Shown here: positions 1-5,070 of the stretch, one piece after another
Position numbering within the stretch: the stretch's first letter is position 1
How the letters are laid out: each line of letters opens with the position of its first letter
Position numbers and translations under genes: made by a program
The notes under the pieces: model-generated
What the model saw: the letters and a program-made list of their open reading frames with translations, nothing else
The model's database searches: none
What the model was told of the DNA's origin: nothing
Origin: a virus
Strand: one strand, 5' to 3'
IMG/VR virus record: IMGVR_UViG_3300021963_000156
Span: 1-55,758 of that record
DNA: 55,758 bases

Positions 1-38
1 GATCCGGTTAGGTAGTTTATTGTTTTTACTGCTTCCAT
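1..38 (-). CDS. Partial CDS running off the left edge
   Basis: An ATG at 38 with an AAAGGAG ribosome binding site about 6 nt upstream opens a frame reading MEAVKTINYLTG before the window ends. Too little is present to name it. It lies just downstream of the tRNA array on the same strand, so the array probably reads into it. Confidence 0.5.
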   Translation of the reverse strand, partial: MEAVKTINYLTG

Positions 39-51
39 AATAACTCCTTTG

Positions 52-123
52 GGGTGCCTTGGGGAATCGAACCCTCGCCTGCTGATTCACAGTCAGCTTT
101 GCTACCACTACACTAAAGACACC
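52..123 (-). tRNA. tRNA-His(GTG)
   Basis: A cloverleaf can be drawn: acceptor GGTGTCT/AGGCACC, anticodon loop CTGTGAA with anticodon GTG, and a T loop TTCGATT. The discriminator is C, as expected for His tRNA. It is the last tRNA of the array. Confidence 0.9.
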
Positions 124-130
124 ATTGAAC

Positions 131-205
131 TGGCACCGCCGCCACGAGTCGAACGTGAACTTAAACTTTCGCAAAGTTTCGTGATATCCCTTTCACTACA
201 GCGGT
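131..205 (-). tRNA. tRNA-Arg(GCG)
   Basis: Acceptor ACCGCTG pairs with CGGCGGT. The anticodon stem AAACT/AGTTT closes a TTGCGAA loop (anticodon GCG), and CCA is encoded. The 3' end of the small ORF 161-364 overlaps this gene on the same strand. Confidence 0.8.
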
Positions 206-364
206 ATCTTTTTCTAGAGCATCTTTACGCATCTTAAATGTGCGATGCTCGTTGGGTCGATGTACTATGAGATATTCTACTCCATCTATAACTTCGACCG
301 TACGGACGTCGTCACAGACAAAACGCTCTCCATTCATACGATTTTTAAAAGTCATTGATTTCAT
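161..364 (-). CDS. Small hypothetical protein overlapping tRNA-Arg
   Basis: A 67-residue ORF with a clear AAGGAGAATGTT-ATG start. The sequence is rich in Lys and Arg (for example FKMRKDALEK) and includes the segment VRTVEVIDGVEYLIVHR, typical of a small beta-rich domain. No family is recognised. It sits between tRNA-Arg(TCG) and tRNA-Arg(GCG), and its last 45 bases run into the tRNA-Arg(GCG) gene, so the C terminus is encoded by tRNA sequence. That makes mRNA translation and tRNA maturation mutually exclusive on one transcript. Confidence 0.6.
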   Translation of the reverse strand: MKSMTFKNRMNGERFVCDDVRTVEVIDGVEYLIVHRPNEHRTFKMRKDALEKDTAVVKGISRNFAKV

Positions 365-379
365 AACATTCTCCTTAAG

Positions 380-455
380 GTGGCCGGGCTTAGAGGAATC
401 GAACCTCTACCTGCGGTTTCGAAGACCGTAATGATATCCATTTCACCAAAGCCCG
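380..455 (-). tRNA. tRNA-Arg(TCG)
   Basis: Acceptor CGGGCTT/AAGCCCG, anticodon loop CTTCGAA (anticodon TCG), T loop TTCGATT, encoded CCA. Confidence 0.9.
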
Positions 456-460
456 ATGTG

Positions 461-535
461 TGGTGCTCTAACGTAGAATCGAACTACGATTCCTGTCATA
501 CCAAGACAGTGTACTAGCCATTATACTATAAGAGC
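461..535 (-). tRNA. tRNA-Thr(GGT)
   Basis: Acceptor GCTCTTA/TTAGAGC with one mismatch. Anticodon stem CTGTC/GACAG holds loop TTGGTAT (anticodon GGT). CCA is encoded. Confidence 0.9.
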
Positions 536-536
536 A

Positions 537-610
537 TGGCAGAGGGTAAAGGAATCGAACCTTTAATAACGGAATCAAAATCCGTGGTTATACCATTTAA
601 CTAACCCCCA
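537..610 (-). tRNA. tRNA-Gln(TTG)
   Basis: Acceptor TGGGGGT/ACCCTCT (a U-U first position, as weak 1-72 pairs are common in Gln tRNAs). Anticodon stem ACGGA/TCCGT holds loop TTTTGAT (anticodon TTG). CCA is encoded. Confidence 0.88.
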
Positions 611-620
611 ACAAAATGAA

Positions 621-843
621 TTTGTAAGCCTACGTCACTTTTATCGTAGATTTATTCAGGACCTACCGGCCGCCTAGCCTGACCGCACACGTGATGGATA
701 TCACTTGGGCTCCGTCCAGCGTAGTCTCCTTTACAGACCCCCGCGGTTCCCCGCAGGGTGGGAGTTGAACCCATTTGCCTTTTACTAACTCGGTCCTTCG
801 AAGAAACCTTATTAGCGTGACTTCACTTGCTGACACTTACAAA
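621..843 (-). ncRNA. Structured RNA with tRNA-like (permuted) elements
   Basis: The 223-nt gap between tRNA-Met and tRNA-Gln has no convincing ORF but is highly structured. The ends pair (TTTGTAAG at 836-843 with CTTACAAA at 621-628). Inside are a T-arm look-alike (GGGTTCAACTCCC, 760-772) and directly after it a 7-bp stem capped by a GGAA tetraloop (740-757). A D-arm-like hairpin (GTCT-GTAAAGG-AGAC) and a GTGAT/ATCAC hairpin follow. The order T-arm, acceptor-like stem, D-arm is that of a circularly permuted tRNA. It is not the tmRNA, which lies at 39 kb, and no RNase P core motif was seen. Function unknown. Confidence 0.5.
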
Positions 844-846
844 ACT

Positions 847-921
847 TGGTGGTAAAGGTGAGATTCGAACTCACACCGGGCACCGTATGAAGGTGTTGCA
901 CAACCATTATGCTACTTTACC
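847..921 (-). tRNA. tRNA-Met(CAT)
   Basis: Acceptor GGTAAAG/CTTTACC, anticodon loop TTCATAC (CAT), T loop TTCGAAT, encoded CCA. Whether it is elongator Met, initiator or an Ile2 type read after lysidine modification cannot be told by eye; the paired first acceptor base pair argues against initiator. Confidence 0.88.
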
Positions 922-1020
922 ATATAGAAACACATTAAGTCTTTAATCCGAGACTCTGCATCCTTGCTCGGCTTCAATTTGACTATTACCTGGAGGCGAA
1001 TCAATGTGTTTTTATATGGT
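921..1020 (-). ncRNA. Structured spacer joining tRNA-Lys and tRNA-Met
   Basis: The spacer folds as one long hairpin. ACCATAT at the 3' end of tRNA-Lys(TTT) pairs with ATATGGT at the 5' end of tRNA-Met, then AAACACATT pairs with AATGTGTTT (1003-1011 with 928-936). An inner CCGAG/CTCGG stem follows. The helix therefore brings the two tRNA processing points together. It also contains a CCTCC anti-Shine-Dalgarno-like segment. It could be a processing element or a small RNA released from the tRNA transcript. Confidence 0.45.
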
Positions 1021-1090
1021 AGGGCCACCCGGACTCGAACCGGGATAGATCGGTTAAAAGCCGACTATTCTACCTTTGAATTATAGCCCC
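1017..1090 (-). tRNA. tRNA-Lys(TTT)
   Basis: Acceptor GGGGCTA/TGGCCCT, anticodon stem TCGG/CCGA with loop CTTTTAA (TTT), encoded CCA. Confidence 0.9.
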
Positions 1091-1094
1091 GTAT

Positions 1095-1169
1095 TGGTCC
1101 ATGCTCTGAGAATCGAACTCAGTTCCTCCGGTTAAGAGCCGGTTACTTCGCCACTAAAGTTTAGCATGG
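1095..1169 (-). tRNA. tRNA-Lys(CTT)
   Basis: Acceptor CCATGCT/AGCATGG is perfect. Anticodon stem CCGG/CCGG holds loop CTCTTAA (CTT). CCA is encoded. Its 3' ACCA and the next tRNA's 5' GGGG are complementary to an upstream leader (1204-1217). Confidence 0.9.
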
Positions 1170-1179
1170 TTGGTCGTAA

Positions 1180-1251
1180 TTAAATTGATTTAATGTGCCA
1201 ACCAGGACCAATACGGGGTCTAGGTTGACACTAACGTTTAGCACGTTTCAT
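1180..1251 (-). CDS. Leader peptide MKRAKR ending at, or reading through, UAG
   Basis: A strong ribosome binding site (AAGGAG, 7 nt from the ATG at 1251) starts MKRAKR followed by a UAG at 1231-1233. If UAG is read by the window's CTA suppressor tRNA, the frame continues CQPRPRIGPGWHIKSI to a UAA at 1180. The six Lys/Arg-rich codons lie just upstream of two tRNA-Lys genes on the same transcript, as in an attenuator leader. The short readthrough frame could be open by chance. Confidence 0.35.
1204..1217 (-). promoter_or_regulatory. Inverted repeat complementary to the tRNA-Lys junction
   Basis: GGACCAATACGGGG here is the exact inverse complement of CCCCGTATTGGTCC at 1087-1100. The latter spans the 5' end of tRNA-Lys(TTT), the 4-nt spacer and the 3' ACC of tRNA-Lys(CTT). 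In the transcript the leader could pair with and mask the junction, competing with tRNA folding or RNase P cleavage. Confidence 0.5.
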
Positions 1252-1252
1252 G

Positions 1253-1381
1253 TCATTCTCCTTGTTTAATGTTACGTTTTTGTGCTTGGCGTTCTGATTT
1301 CCAGAACACTCGTTTCCAATCCTTGAGATGTTTCCACCACTGAGGACTTTTTGTTAAAATACCTTGTTGCTTGTGTGCCAT
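1253..1381 (-). CDS. Small basic hypothetical protein, doubtful
   Basis: A 42-residue frame (MAHKQQGILTKSPQWWKH...) rich in Lys, Trp and Gln. Its ATG abuts the -10 box of a near-perfect promoter, so transcripts from that promoter would begin inside the frame. It could only be translated from longer transcripts, and no ribosome binding site is evident. The TGA is 2 nt before the leader-peptide ATG. Confidence 0.3.
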   Translation of the reverse strand: MAHKQQGILTKSPQWWKHLKDWKRVFWKSERQAQKRNIKQGE

Positions 1382-1410
1382 AGTATAATCTCACTTTAAA
1401 TTTTTGTCAA
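1382..1410 (-). promoter_or_regulatory. Sigma70-type promoter for the tRNA-Lys segment
   Basis: TTGACA (1405-1410), 17-bp spacer, TATACT (1382-1387). Predicted start about 1374, giving a leader that carries the MKRAKR peptide and then tRNA-Lys(CTT) and the rest of the array. Confidence 0.75.
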
Positions 1411-1477
1411 TAAAAATTATTAAAACTATGACCATGAGTAAAACTGCGACCGCCCCATTTTGTTTTCTCCTTATAAT

Positions 1478-1551
1478 TGGTTCCCAGAACAAGAATCGAA
1501 CTTGTAATGACCGGTTATCAGCCGATTGTTATACCATTTAACTATCCGGGA
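1478..1551 (-). tRNA. tRNA-Ile(GAT)
   Basis: Acceptor TCCCGGA/TCTGGGA, anticodon loop CTGATAA (GAT), encoded CCA. Confidence 0.9.
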
Positions 1552-1561
1552 ATAAACTGTC

Positions 1562-1569
1562 TATAAATA
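1562..1569 (+). promoter_or_regulatory. T4-type late promoter
   Basis: Perfect TATAAATA on the plus strand, ending 5 nt before the ATG of the gene at 1575. In T4 the late start site is about 6 nt past this box, so transcription should begin at the A of the ATG. Confidence 0.7.
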
Positions 1570-1574
1570 TCCGT

Positions 1575-2258
1575 ATGTTCAATACCGAAGCTCACATCAA
1601 CGAACAATATAAAAATCAAACACTACTGTGGCACAGGGGCGACAGTGAAGAAATGTTTAGATATAATAAATCAGACAAACGAATACAGTGGTGTCTAACT
1701 GAACATATCAATTATAAATTTAATTCTTATGGTTTTAGATCTGATGAATTTACCAATACTGATAACCTAGTATCATTGGGTTGTAGTTTTACTTTGGGTA
1801 CTGGGATTCCTTATGAATCCACGTGGTCCTACATTATTAGTAAAAAATTAAATCTAGCAAATTTCAATTTAGCCATAGACAGTACTAGTGCTGATTGTTG
1901 TTTTAGAATGGCATATAATTGGATACAGCAGTTGAAACCTAAGATTGTACTTTATCAAAGTCCTGACTCGTCAAGACTTGAATGGTTCGATGGTGAAAGT
2001 CGCAAACCTCACAATATGTCAGCTTCTTCTCATAACCATTCAAATTTTTATAAAGAATGGATTGTTGATGAAAAAAATCTAAAATTTAATCATTTAAAAA
2101 ATTTACACGCTATACAACACTTAGCCGAGTCGGCGGGTGCTAAATTTGTTCATTTGTCTTTATCTAATATAGCTAGATTAGACTATGCTAGAGATACAGG
2201 TCATTACGGTCCTAGCACTAATCAAGTTGTAGCTGAAAATATTTTACGTTCACTTTAA
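1575..2258 (+). CDS. SGNH/GDSL-like hydrolase domain protein
   Basis: 227 residues. The segment LVSLGCSFTLGTG (about residues 66-78) is the GCSFT form of SGNH block I with its nucleophile Ser. The C-terminal RDTGHYGPSTNQ holds an Asp and His two residues apart (DTGH), in the position of the catalytic DxxH. Phages carry many such proteins with undefined substrates, perhaps surface glycan esterases. It is on the plus strand inside a minus-strand tRNA array, has no ribosome binding site, and its ATG sits 5 nt after a TATAAATA late box, so a leaderless late mRNA is likely. The window holds two further SGNH-type proteins (18723 and 36953). Confidence 0.7.
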   Translation: MFNTEAHINEQYKNQTLLWHRGDSEEMFRYNKSDKRIQWCLTEHINYKFNSYGFRSDEFTNTDNLVSLGCSFTLGTGIPYESTWSYIISKKLNLANFNLAIDSTSADCCFRMAYNWIQQLKPKIVLYQSPDSSRLEWFDGESRKPHNMSASSHNHSNFYKEWIVDEKNLKFNHLKNLHAIQHLAESAGAKFVHLSLSNIARLDYARDTGHYGPSTNQVVAENILRSL

Positions 2259-2259
2259 T

Positions 2260-2351
2260 TGGTGGAAGCGGTGAGATTCGAACTCACGGACCCCTCTCGG
2301 AGCCTTTAGTTTTCAAGACTAACGCAATAAGCCGGGCTCTGCCACGCTTCC
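2260..2351 (-). tRNA. tRNA-Ser(TGA)
   Basis: Acceptor GGAAGCG/CGCTTCC, anticodon loop CTTGAAA (TGA), a long class II variable arm, encoded CCA. Confidence 0.92.
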
Positions 2352-2357
2352 ATAACT

Positions 2358-2434
2358 TGGTACCCCTGGTCTGATTCGAACAGACAGCCAACTCCTTTTG
2401 AGAGAATCCGCACTACCAATTAGCGTACAGGGGT
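2358..2434 (-). tRNA. tRNA with anticodon CAA, class I body
   Basis: Acceptor ACCCCTG/CAGGGGT, D stem CGC/GCG, anticodon stem ATTCT/GGAGT with two G-U pairs, loop CTCAAAA, encoded CCA. The anticodon CAA predicts Leu, but the variable loop is only about 5 nt (TGGCT), whereas leucine tRNAs have a long class II arm. The identity is therefore uncertain. Confidence 0.7.
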
Positions 2435-2440
2435 ATTACT

Positions 2441-2518
2441 TGGAGTGAGGAGTCGGATTCGAACCGACGACTTTAGAGTTTTGCAGACTCTTGCATTGGG
2501 CCTCTCTGCCACCCTCAC
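2441..2518 (-). tRNA. tRNA-Cys(GCA)
   Basis: Acceptor GTGAGGG/TCCTCAC, anticodon loop CTGCAAA (GCA), discriminator U as in Cys tRNAs, encoded CCA. Confidence 0.9.
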
Positions 2519-2526
2519 ATTGTCAT

Positions 2527-2618
2527 TGGTGCCTCCGGCGGGAGTCGAACCCACATTGGCCAATTATCTGTTGCACACGGGATATAAATCCGCTGTTTTA
2601 CCGTTAAACTACAGAGGC
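2527..2618 (-). tRNA. tRNA, apparent anticodon TAT, with long variable region
   Basis: Acceptor GCCTCTG/CGGAGGC, D stem GTTT/AAAC, T loop TTCGACT and encoded CCA are clear. The anticodon arm GCGGA/CCCGT has a mismatched last pair and loop TTTATAT, giving anticodon TAT (Ile, AUA). The variable region is about 20 nt and contains the palindrome ATTGGCCAAT. A 92-nt class II-sized body with a TAT anticodon is unusual, so treat identity as open. Confidence 0.6.
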
Positions 2619-2627
2619 ATAAAAACT

Positions 2628-2701
2628 TGGCTACCCACCAGGGACTCGAACCCCGACGAACAGTTTTGGAGACTGTCATGCTGCCATTACATTAGTGAGT
2701 A
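2628..2701 (-). tRNA. tRNA-Trp(CCA)
   Basis: Acceptor TACTCAC/GTGGGTA, anticodon loop CTCCAAA (CCA), discriminator G as in Trp tRNAs, encoded 3' CCA. Confidence 0.9.
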
Positions 2702-2706
2702 ATTAT

Positions 2707-2780
2707 TGGAGCGGGATAGGAGAATCGAACTCCTGACTAAACCTTGGCAAAGTTTCGTTTGACCATTAAACTAATCCCGC
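2707..2780 (-). tRNA. tRNA-Gly(GCC)
   Basis: Acceptor GCGGGAT/ATCCCGC, anticodon loop TTGCCAA (GCC), discriminator U, encoded CCA. Confidence 0.92.
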
Positions 2781-2783
2781 AAT

Positions 2784-2858
2784 TGGTACACGATACGAGA
2801 ATCGAACTCGTCTTTCCGCCTTGAAAGGGCAGCGTCCTGACCGATAGACGAATCGTGC
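2784..2858 (-). tRNA. tRNA-Glu(TTC), copy 1
   Basis: Acceptor GCACGAT/ATCGTGT, anticodon loop CTTTCAA (TTC), encoded CCA. A second Glu(TTC) tRNA with a different body lies at 3906-3981. Confidence 0.9.
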
Positions 2859-2864
2859 GTTGTT

Positions 2865-2938
2865 TGGTACCTCGTGACAGAATCGAACTGCCGTAACCGC
2901 CGTGTAAAGACGGAGTTCTACCATTAAACTAACGAGGC
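2865..2938 (-). tRNA. tRNA-Val(TAC)
   Basis: Acceptor GCCTCGT/ACGAGGT, anticodon stem CCGTC/GGCGG with loop TTTACAC (TAC), encoded CCA. Confidence 0.9.
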
Positions 2939-2943
2939 AATAT

Positions 2944-3022
2944 TGGTCCGAGTGGCAAGATTCGAACTTGCGACATCCTGCTCCCAAAGCAGGCGGAATG
3001 AACCAGGCTATCCTACACTCGG
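2944..3022 (-). tRNA. tRNA-Pro(TGG)
   Basis: Acceptor CCGAGTG/CACTCGG, anticodon stem CCTGC/GCAGG with loop TTTGGGA (TGG), encoded CCA. Confidence 0.92.
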
Positions 3023-3029
3023 AAAAACT

Positions 3030-3104
3030 TGGTGGAGGTACGGGGATTCGAACCCCGGATTCAAGCGTGCAAGGCTAGTGTGTTCCCAACTATACCATAC
3101 CCCC
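3030..3104 (-). tRNA. tRNA-Ala(TGC)
   Basis: Acceptor GGGGGTA/TACCTCC, anticodon loop CTTGCAC (TGC), T stem CGGGG/CCCCG, encoded CCA. Confidence 0.9.
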
Positions 3105-3108
3105 TGGA

Positions 3109-3522
3109 TTATTTGCCAGGGCGTCTTAGCACTCCTGGACTGTCGATATCAATAAAATCTACGTTACCATTATTGAGATCAATCTCATCTGATGGACCCG
3201 ACTCTATTGATACAGATATTTGAAATTCGCCTAATAATTGTTGTAGTTCAACAAATGATGGCGAGTTGATTAATTTTAACTGAAAGTCTTTTGATTGAAG
3301 AGAACTTTCATGATACCGTTGTATGAAACCACTCTTACCATCATCCGCCCAGCGTACCTTTTCATAAGGCAACATAGTGCCTTCGATTATAGGATCTGAA
3401 AATATATACGCTAGTTCCATAAATTTATCATGTCCTAATACATGATAGTTATAATTCATGAATTCGTCAAAATTAGGAAAATCCATTTCAACACTAGTAA
3501 AAGTAACTTTAGTCAACACCAT
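3109..3522 (-). CDS. Hypothetical acidic protein within the tRNA array
   Basis: 137 residues from the ATG at 3522, chosen because GGAGAG lies 5 nt upstream and because longer starts would run into tRNA-Asn. The sequence (FTSVEMDFPNFDEFMNYNYH...) is acidic and has no recognised domain. It is the only sizeable minus-strand protein gene inside the array and ends 4 nt before tRNA-Ala. A CATAAATA late-type box lies upstream. Confidence 0.65.
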   Translation of the reverse strand: MVLTKVTFTSVEMDFPNFDEFMNYNYHVLGHDKFMELAYIFSDPIIEGTMLPYEKVRWADDGKSGFIQRYHESSLQSKDFQLKLINSPSFVELQQLLGEFQISVSIESGPSDEIDLNNGNVDFIDIDSPGVLRRPGK

Positions 3523-3542
3523 AAAAACTCTCCGATATATGG

Positions 3543-3550
3543 TATTTATG
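3543..3550 (-). promoter_or_regulatory. Late-type promoter box (CATAAATA)
   Basis: One mismatch to TATAAATA, ending 20 nt upstream of the ATG at 3522 and followed by a normal ribosome binding site. It would express the gene late, independently of the tRNAs. Confidence 0.45.
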
Positions 3551-3552
3551 TA

Positions 3553-3628
3553 TGGCTCCCCAGCGTGGGATCGAACCACGGACACCTTGATTAACAGTCA
3601 AGTGCAACTACCGCTGTGCTACTGGGGA
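3553..3628 (-). tRNA. tRNA-Asn(GTT)
   Basis: Acceptor TCCCCAG/CTGGGGA, anticodon loop CTGTTAA (GTT), encoded CCA. Confidence 0.92.
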
Positions 3629-3634
3629 ATATTT

Positions 3635-3708
3635 TGGTGCCGCTTGATGGAATCGAACCAACGATTGATGCTTACAAGGCAACTGTTATACCATTTAACT
3701 AAAGCGGC
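3635..3708 (-). tRNA. tRNA-Thr(TGT)
   Basis: Acceptor GCCGCTT/AAGCGGC, anticodon loop CTTGTAA (TGT), one mismatch in the anticodon stem, encoded CCA. Confidence 0.9.
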
Positions 3709-3731
3709 GTAAATCTACTTATATAAAATTT

Positions 3732-3806
3732 TGGCGACCCCACGGAGAATCGAACTCCGATATCCGACTAGACAGGCCGGTATAATAACCACTATATGAT
3801 GAGGCC
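3732..3806 (-). tRNA. tRNA-Asp(GTC)
   Basis: Acceptor GGCCTCA/TGGGGTC, anticodon stem CCGGC/GTCGG with loop CTGTCTA (GTC), discriminator G, encoded CCA. Confidence 0.9.
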
Positions 3807-3811
3807 AAATT

Positions 3812-3900
3812 TGGTGGACCGTGAAGGAATCGAACCTAATCGCCAACCACCCTACATATTAAGGCAACGGATTTACAGTCCGCCGTAGGGAACACAGTCC
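3812..3900 (-). tRNA. tRNA-Tyr(GTA)
   Basis: Acceptor GGACTGT/ACGGTCC, anticodon loop CTGTAAA (GTA), long class II variable arm as expected for bacterial Tyr, encoded CCA. Confidence 0.92.
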
Positions 3901-3905
3901 AAAAC

Positions 3906-3981
3906 TGGTATCGCGGACGGGAATCGAACCCGCCTAGTCACCTTGAAAGGGTGATGACCTAACCCAGAAGTCCACCGCGAT
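3906..3981 (-). tRNA. tRNA-Glu(TTC), copy 2
   Basis: Acceptor ATCGCGG/CCGCGAT, anticodon stem TCACC/GGTGA with loop CTTTCAA (TTC), encoded CCA. It is the first tRNA of the array and its body differs from copy 1. Confidence 0.88.
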
Positions 3982-3984
3982 ATA

Positions 3985-4225
3985 AAATTGTAACACTCTC
4001 CGCTATGCTTTTAGACACCGTCAAAGGGTGAATGAAGAGTGTGTATTAAAGCACTCTAATAACGCTCGCTATGCGATACTGATCTATGGGTCCAGCCGTC
4101 CCTATAGAATGCTTTAATACGCTACCATTTATACTCCTGCGTTTTCGCCACAGTTTCATCCGGTAGGCCGCCCGTTCGCCCCATGTTTTAAGTGCAGGGC
4201 CCAGTCCTCGTTACTGGTATCTTCA
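3985..4225 (-). ncRNA. Large structured RNA at the head of the tRNA array
   Basis: About 240 nt without a convincing ORF. It contains an 11-bp perfect stem (GTATTAAAGCA 4043-4053 with TGCTTTAATAC 4110-4120), a CTATGGG/CCCTATAG stem inside it, a 7-bp ACACTCT/AGAGTGT stem (3993-3999 with 4036-4042) with an inner CACC/GGTG hairpin, and a TACCA/TGGTA stem (4123-4127 with 4215-4219) over a GCG-TTTT-CGC hairpin. No known RNA class was recognised. It lies between a small gene and tRNA-Glu and is probably cotranscribed with the tRNAs. Confidence 0.5.
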
Positions 4226-4236
4226 CACTTTGTACT

Positions 4237-4413
4237 TTAGTTTACACTAAACGTTGGTGCTTTCGCTAACGCTTCGTGATACACTCTAGCACGTTCAAAC
4301 TTATCTTGAATAAGTTTTTGAAGCTGTTCTTTAGTAAGAGTATTACTAAGAGCGGCTTCATAAGCCTGTTCAACGATCCGTTCATTTAATTTTGCATAAT
4401 CTATATCTGTCAT
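4237..4413 (-). CDS. Small hypothetical protein
   Basis: 58 residues from the ATG at 4413, which has AAAGGA 5 nt upstream. The sequence MTDIDYAKLNERIVEQAYEA is a predicted charged helix; a further helix LTKEQLQKLIQDKFERA follows. No family is recognised. It lies between the terminator at 4425-4458 and the structured RNA. Confidence 0.6.
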   Translation of the reverse strand: MTDIDYAKLNERIVEQAYEAALSNTLTKEQLQKLIQDKFERARVYHEALAKAPTFSVN

Positions 4414-4424
4414 TTTTCCTTTTA

Positions 4425-4458
4425 ACAAACAAAAACCCCAGGGTTTTTAATCCTGGGG
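4425..4458 (-). terminator. Rho-independent terminator
   Basis: On the minus strand CCCCAGG-loop-CCTGGGG (7 bp) followed by TTTTTGTTTG. It ends transcription from the two promoters upstream of the 47-residue gene; readthrough would feed the tRNA array. Confidence 0.75.
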
Positions 4459-4487
4459 TCCTTTTGAAGTTTGAGTTTACTTTTTTG

Positions 4488-4631
4488 TTAACTCATCGTC
4501 TCCATGGACCCCGGGTGTAGCTCTGGTGTACGATCATATGATAGACTATTAATCGCAAACCAAGCAGAGGGCATTACGCCTCCTAACTGGGCTATCGATT
4601 TACATTGTCTATGTAATGATGTCGTTTTCAT
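4488..4631 (-). CDS. Small hypothetical protein (47 aa)
   Basis: ATG at 4631 with AAAGGAT about 12 nt upstream; stop UAA at 4488. The product has the central stretch LGGVMPSAWFAINSLSYDR and no recognised domain. It sits between two tandem near-perfect promoters and a terminator, so it is the main product of a short, probably highly expressed early transcript. Confidence 0.5.
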   Translation of the reverse strand: MKTTSLHRQCKSIAQLGGVMPSAWFAINSLSYDRTPELHPGSMETMS

Positions 4632-4756
4632 TTGCTTTCTTTATCCTTTGTTAACACGCTATTTCTAACGCATGTCTTAATTGTACATTTATTTAGTCTC
4701 GCTGTCAACCACTATTTTTGTTTTGGCAAAAAAAGTTTTTCTGCGTTCCTAACCAT
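4628..4756 (-). CDS. Leaderless micro-ORF with in-frame UAG, doubtful
   Basis: The ATG at 4756 is 6 nt after the TATAAT box at 4763-4768, so it would be at the transcript start. The frame reads MVRNAEKLFLPKQK and then UAG (4712-4714). Past the UAG it stays open for 27 codons to a TGA that overlaps the ATG of the next gene (ATGA at 4628-4631). This may be a readthrough gene for the phage suppressor tRNA, or chance. Confidence 0.25.
4680..4708 (-). promoter_or_regulatory. Sigma70-type promoter
   Basis: TTGACA (4703-4708), 17-bp spacer, TACAAT (4680-4685), upstream of the 47-residue gene. Confidence 0.75.
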
Positions 4757-4762
4757 GTCCTT

Positions 4763-4791
4763 ATTATATTGTCTGTTTATTTATATGTCAA
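4763..4791 (-). promoter_or_regulatory. Consensus sigma70 promoter
   Basis: Perfect TTGACA (4786-4791), 17-bp spacer, perfect TATAAT (4763-4768). With the next promoter it forms a tandem pair. Confidence 0.85.
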
Positions 4792-4820
4792 TGAGTTTTT
4801 TGTAGACTAATGTGGCATTT

Positions 4821-5063
4821 TTACAACATTTGATCAGTCTGTACTAGTAAGTGCTTACCAACTTCAAACAATCCCACACCACCAACGAGATCGAGACAGC
4901 TAGCATGTACTTGGGCATCTCCGTCTCTTCTTAATGAACACGCAACGAATTCTGTTATCTCACCTTCGTCGATTTGTCGTTGTATTTCTGCTAACACTTC
5001 CAGCATCGATTCTTTACGCTCTCCATCTTTTTTCTGTTTTGGATCTAATGACACAACGTTCAT
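4821..5063 (-). CDS. Conserved small hypothetical protein next to clpP
   Basis: 80 residues. The half IQRQIDEGEITEFVACSLR followed by the GGVGLFEVGKHLL segment resembles short proteins of phages and mobile elements that have no known function. It begins 7 nt after the clpP stop, in the same operon, and ends just upstream of the tandem promoters. Confidence 0.6.
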   Translation of the reverse strand: MNVVSLDPKQKKDGERKESMLEVLAEIQRQIDEGEITEFVACSLRRDGDAQVHASCLDLVGGVGLFEVGKHLLVQTDQML

Positions 5064-5070
5064 ATGGGCC

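Noticed and set aside
621-843. tmRNA at the tRNA array
   Set aside because: GGGTTCAACTCCC looked like a tmRNA 3' end, but there is no tag frame or CCA here, and an unmistakable permuted tmRNA lies at 39 kb.
2445-2702. Plus-strand ORF across tRNA genes
   Set aside because: It reads through three tRNA genes on the opposite strand; its amino acid content is that of complemented tRNA sequence.
2943-3223. Plus-strand ORFs across tRNA-Pro and tRNA-Ala
   Set aside because: Shadow frames of tRNA genes and of the minus-strand 3109 gene.
3523-3585. Longer start of the 3109 gene
   Set aside because: The upstream start lies inside tRNA-Asn; the ATG at 3522 has a ribosome binding site.
3985-4225. RNase P RNA
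   Set aside because: No GAGGAAAGTCC-type or ACAGA(G)A core motifs were found in either orientation.
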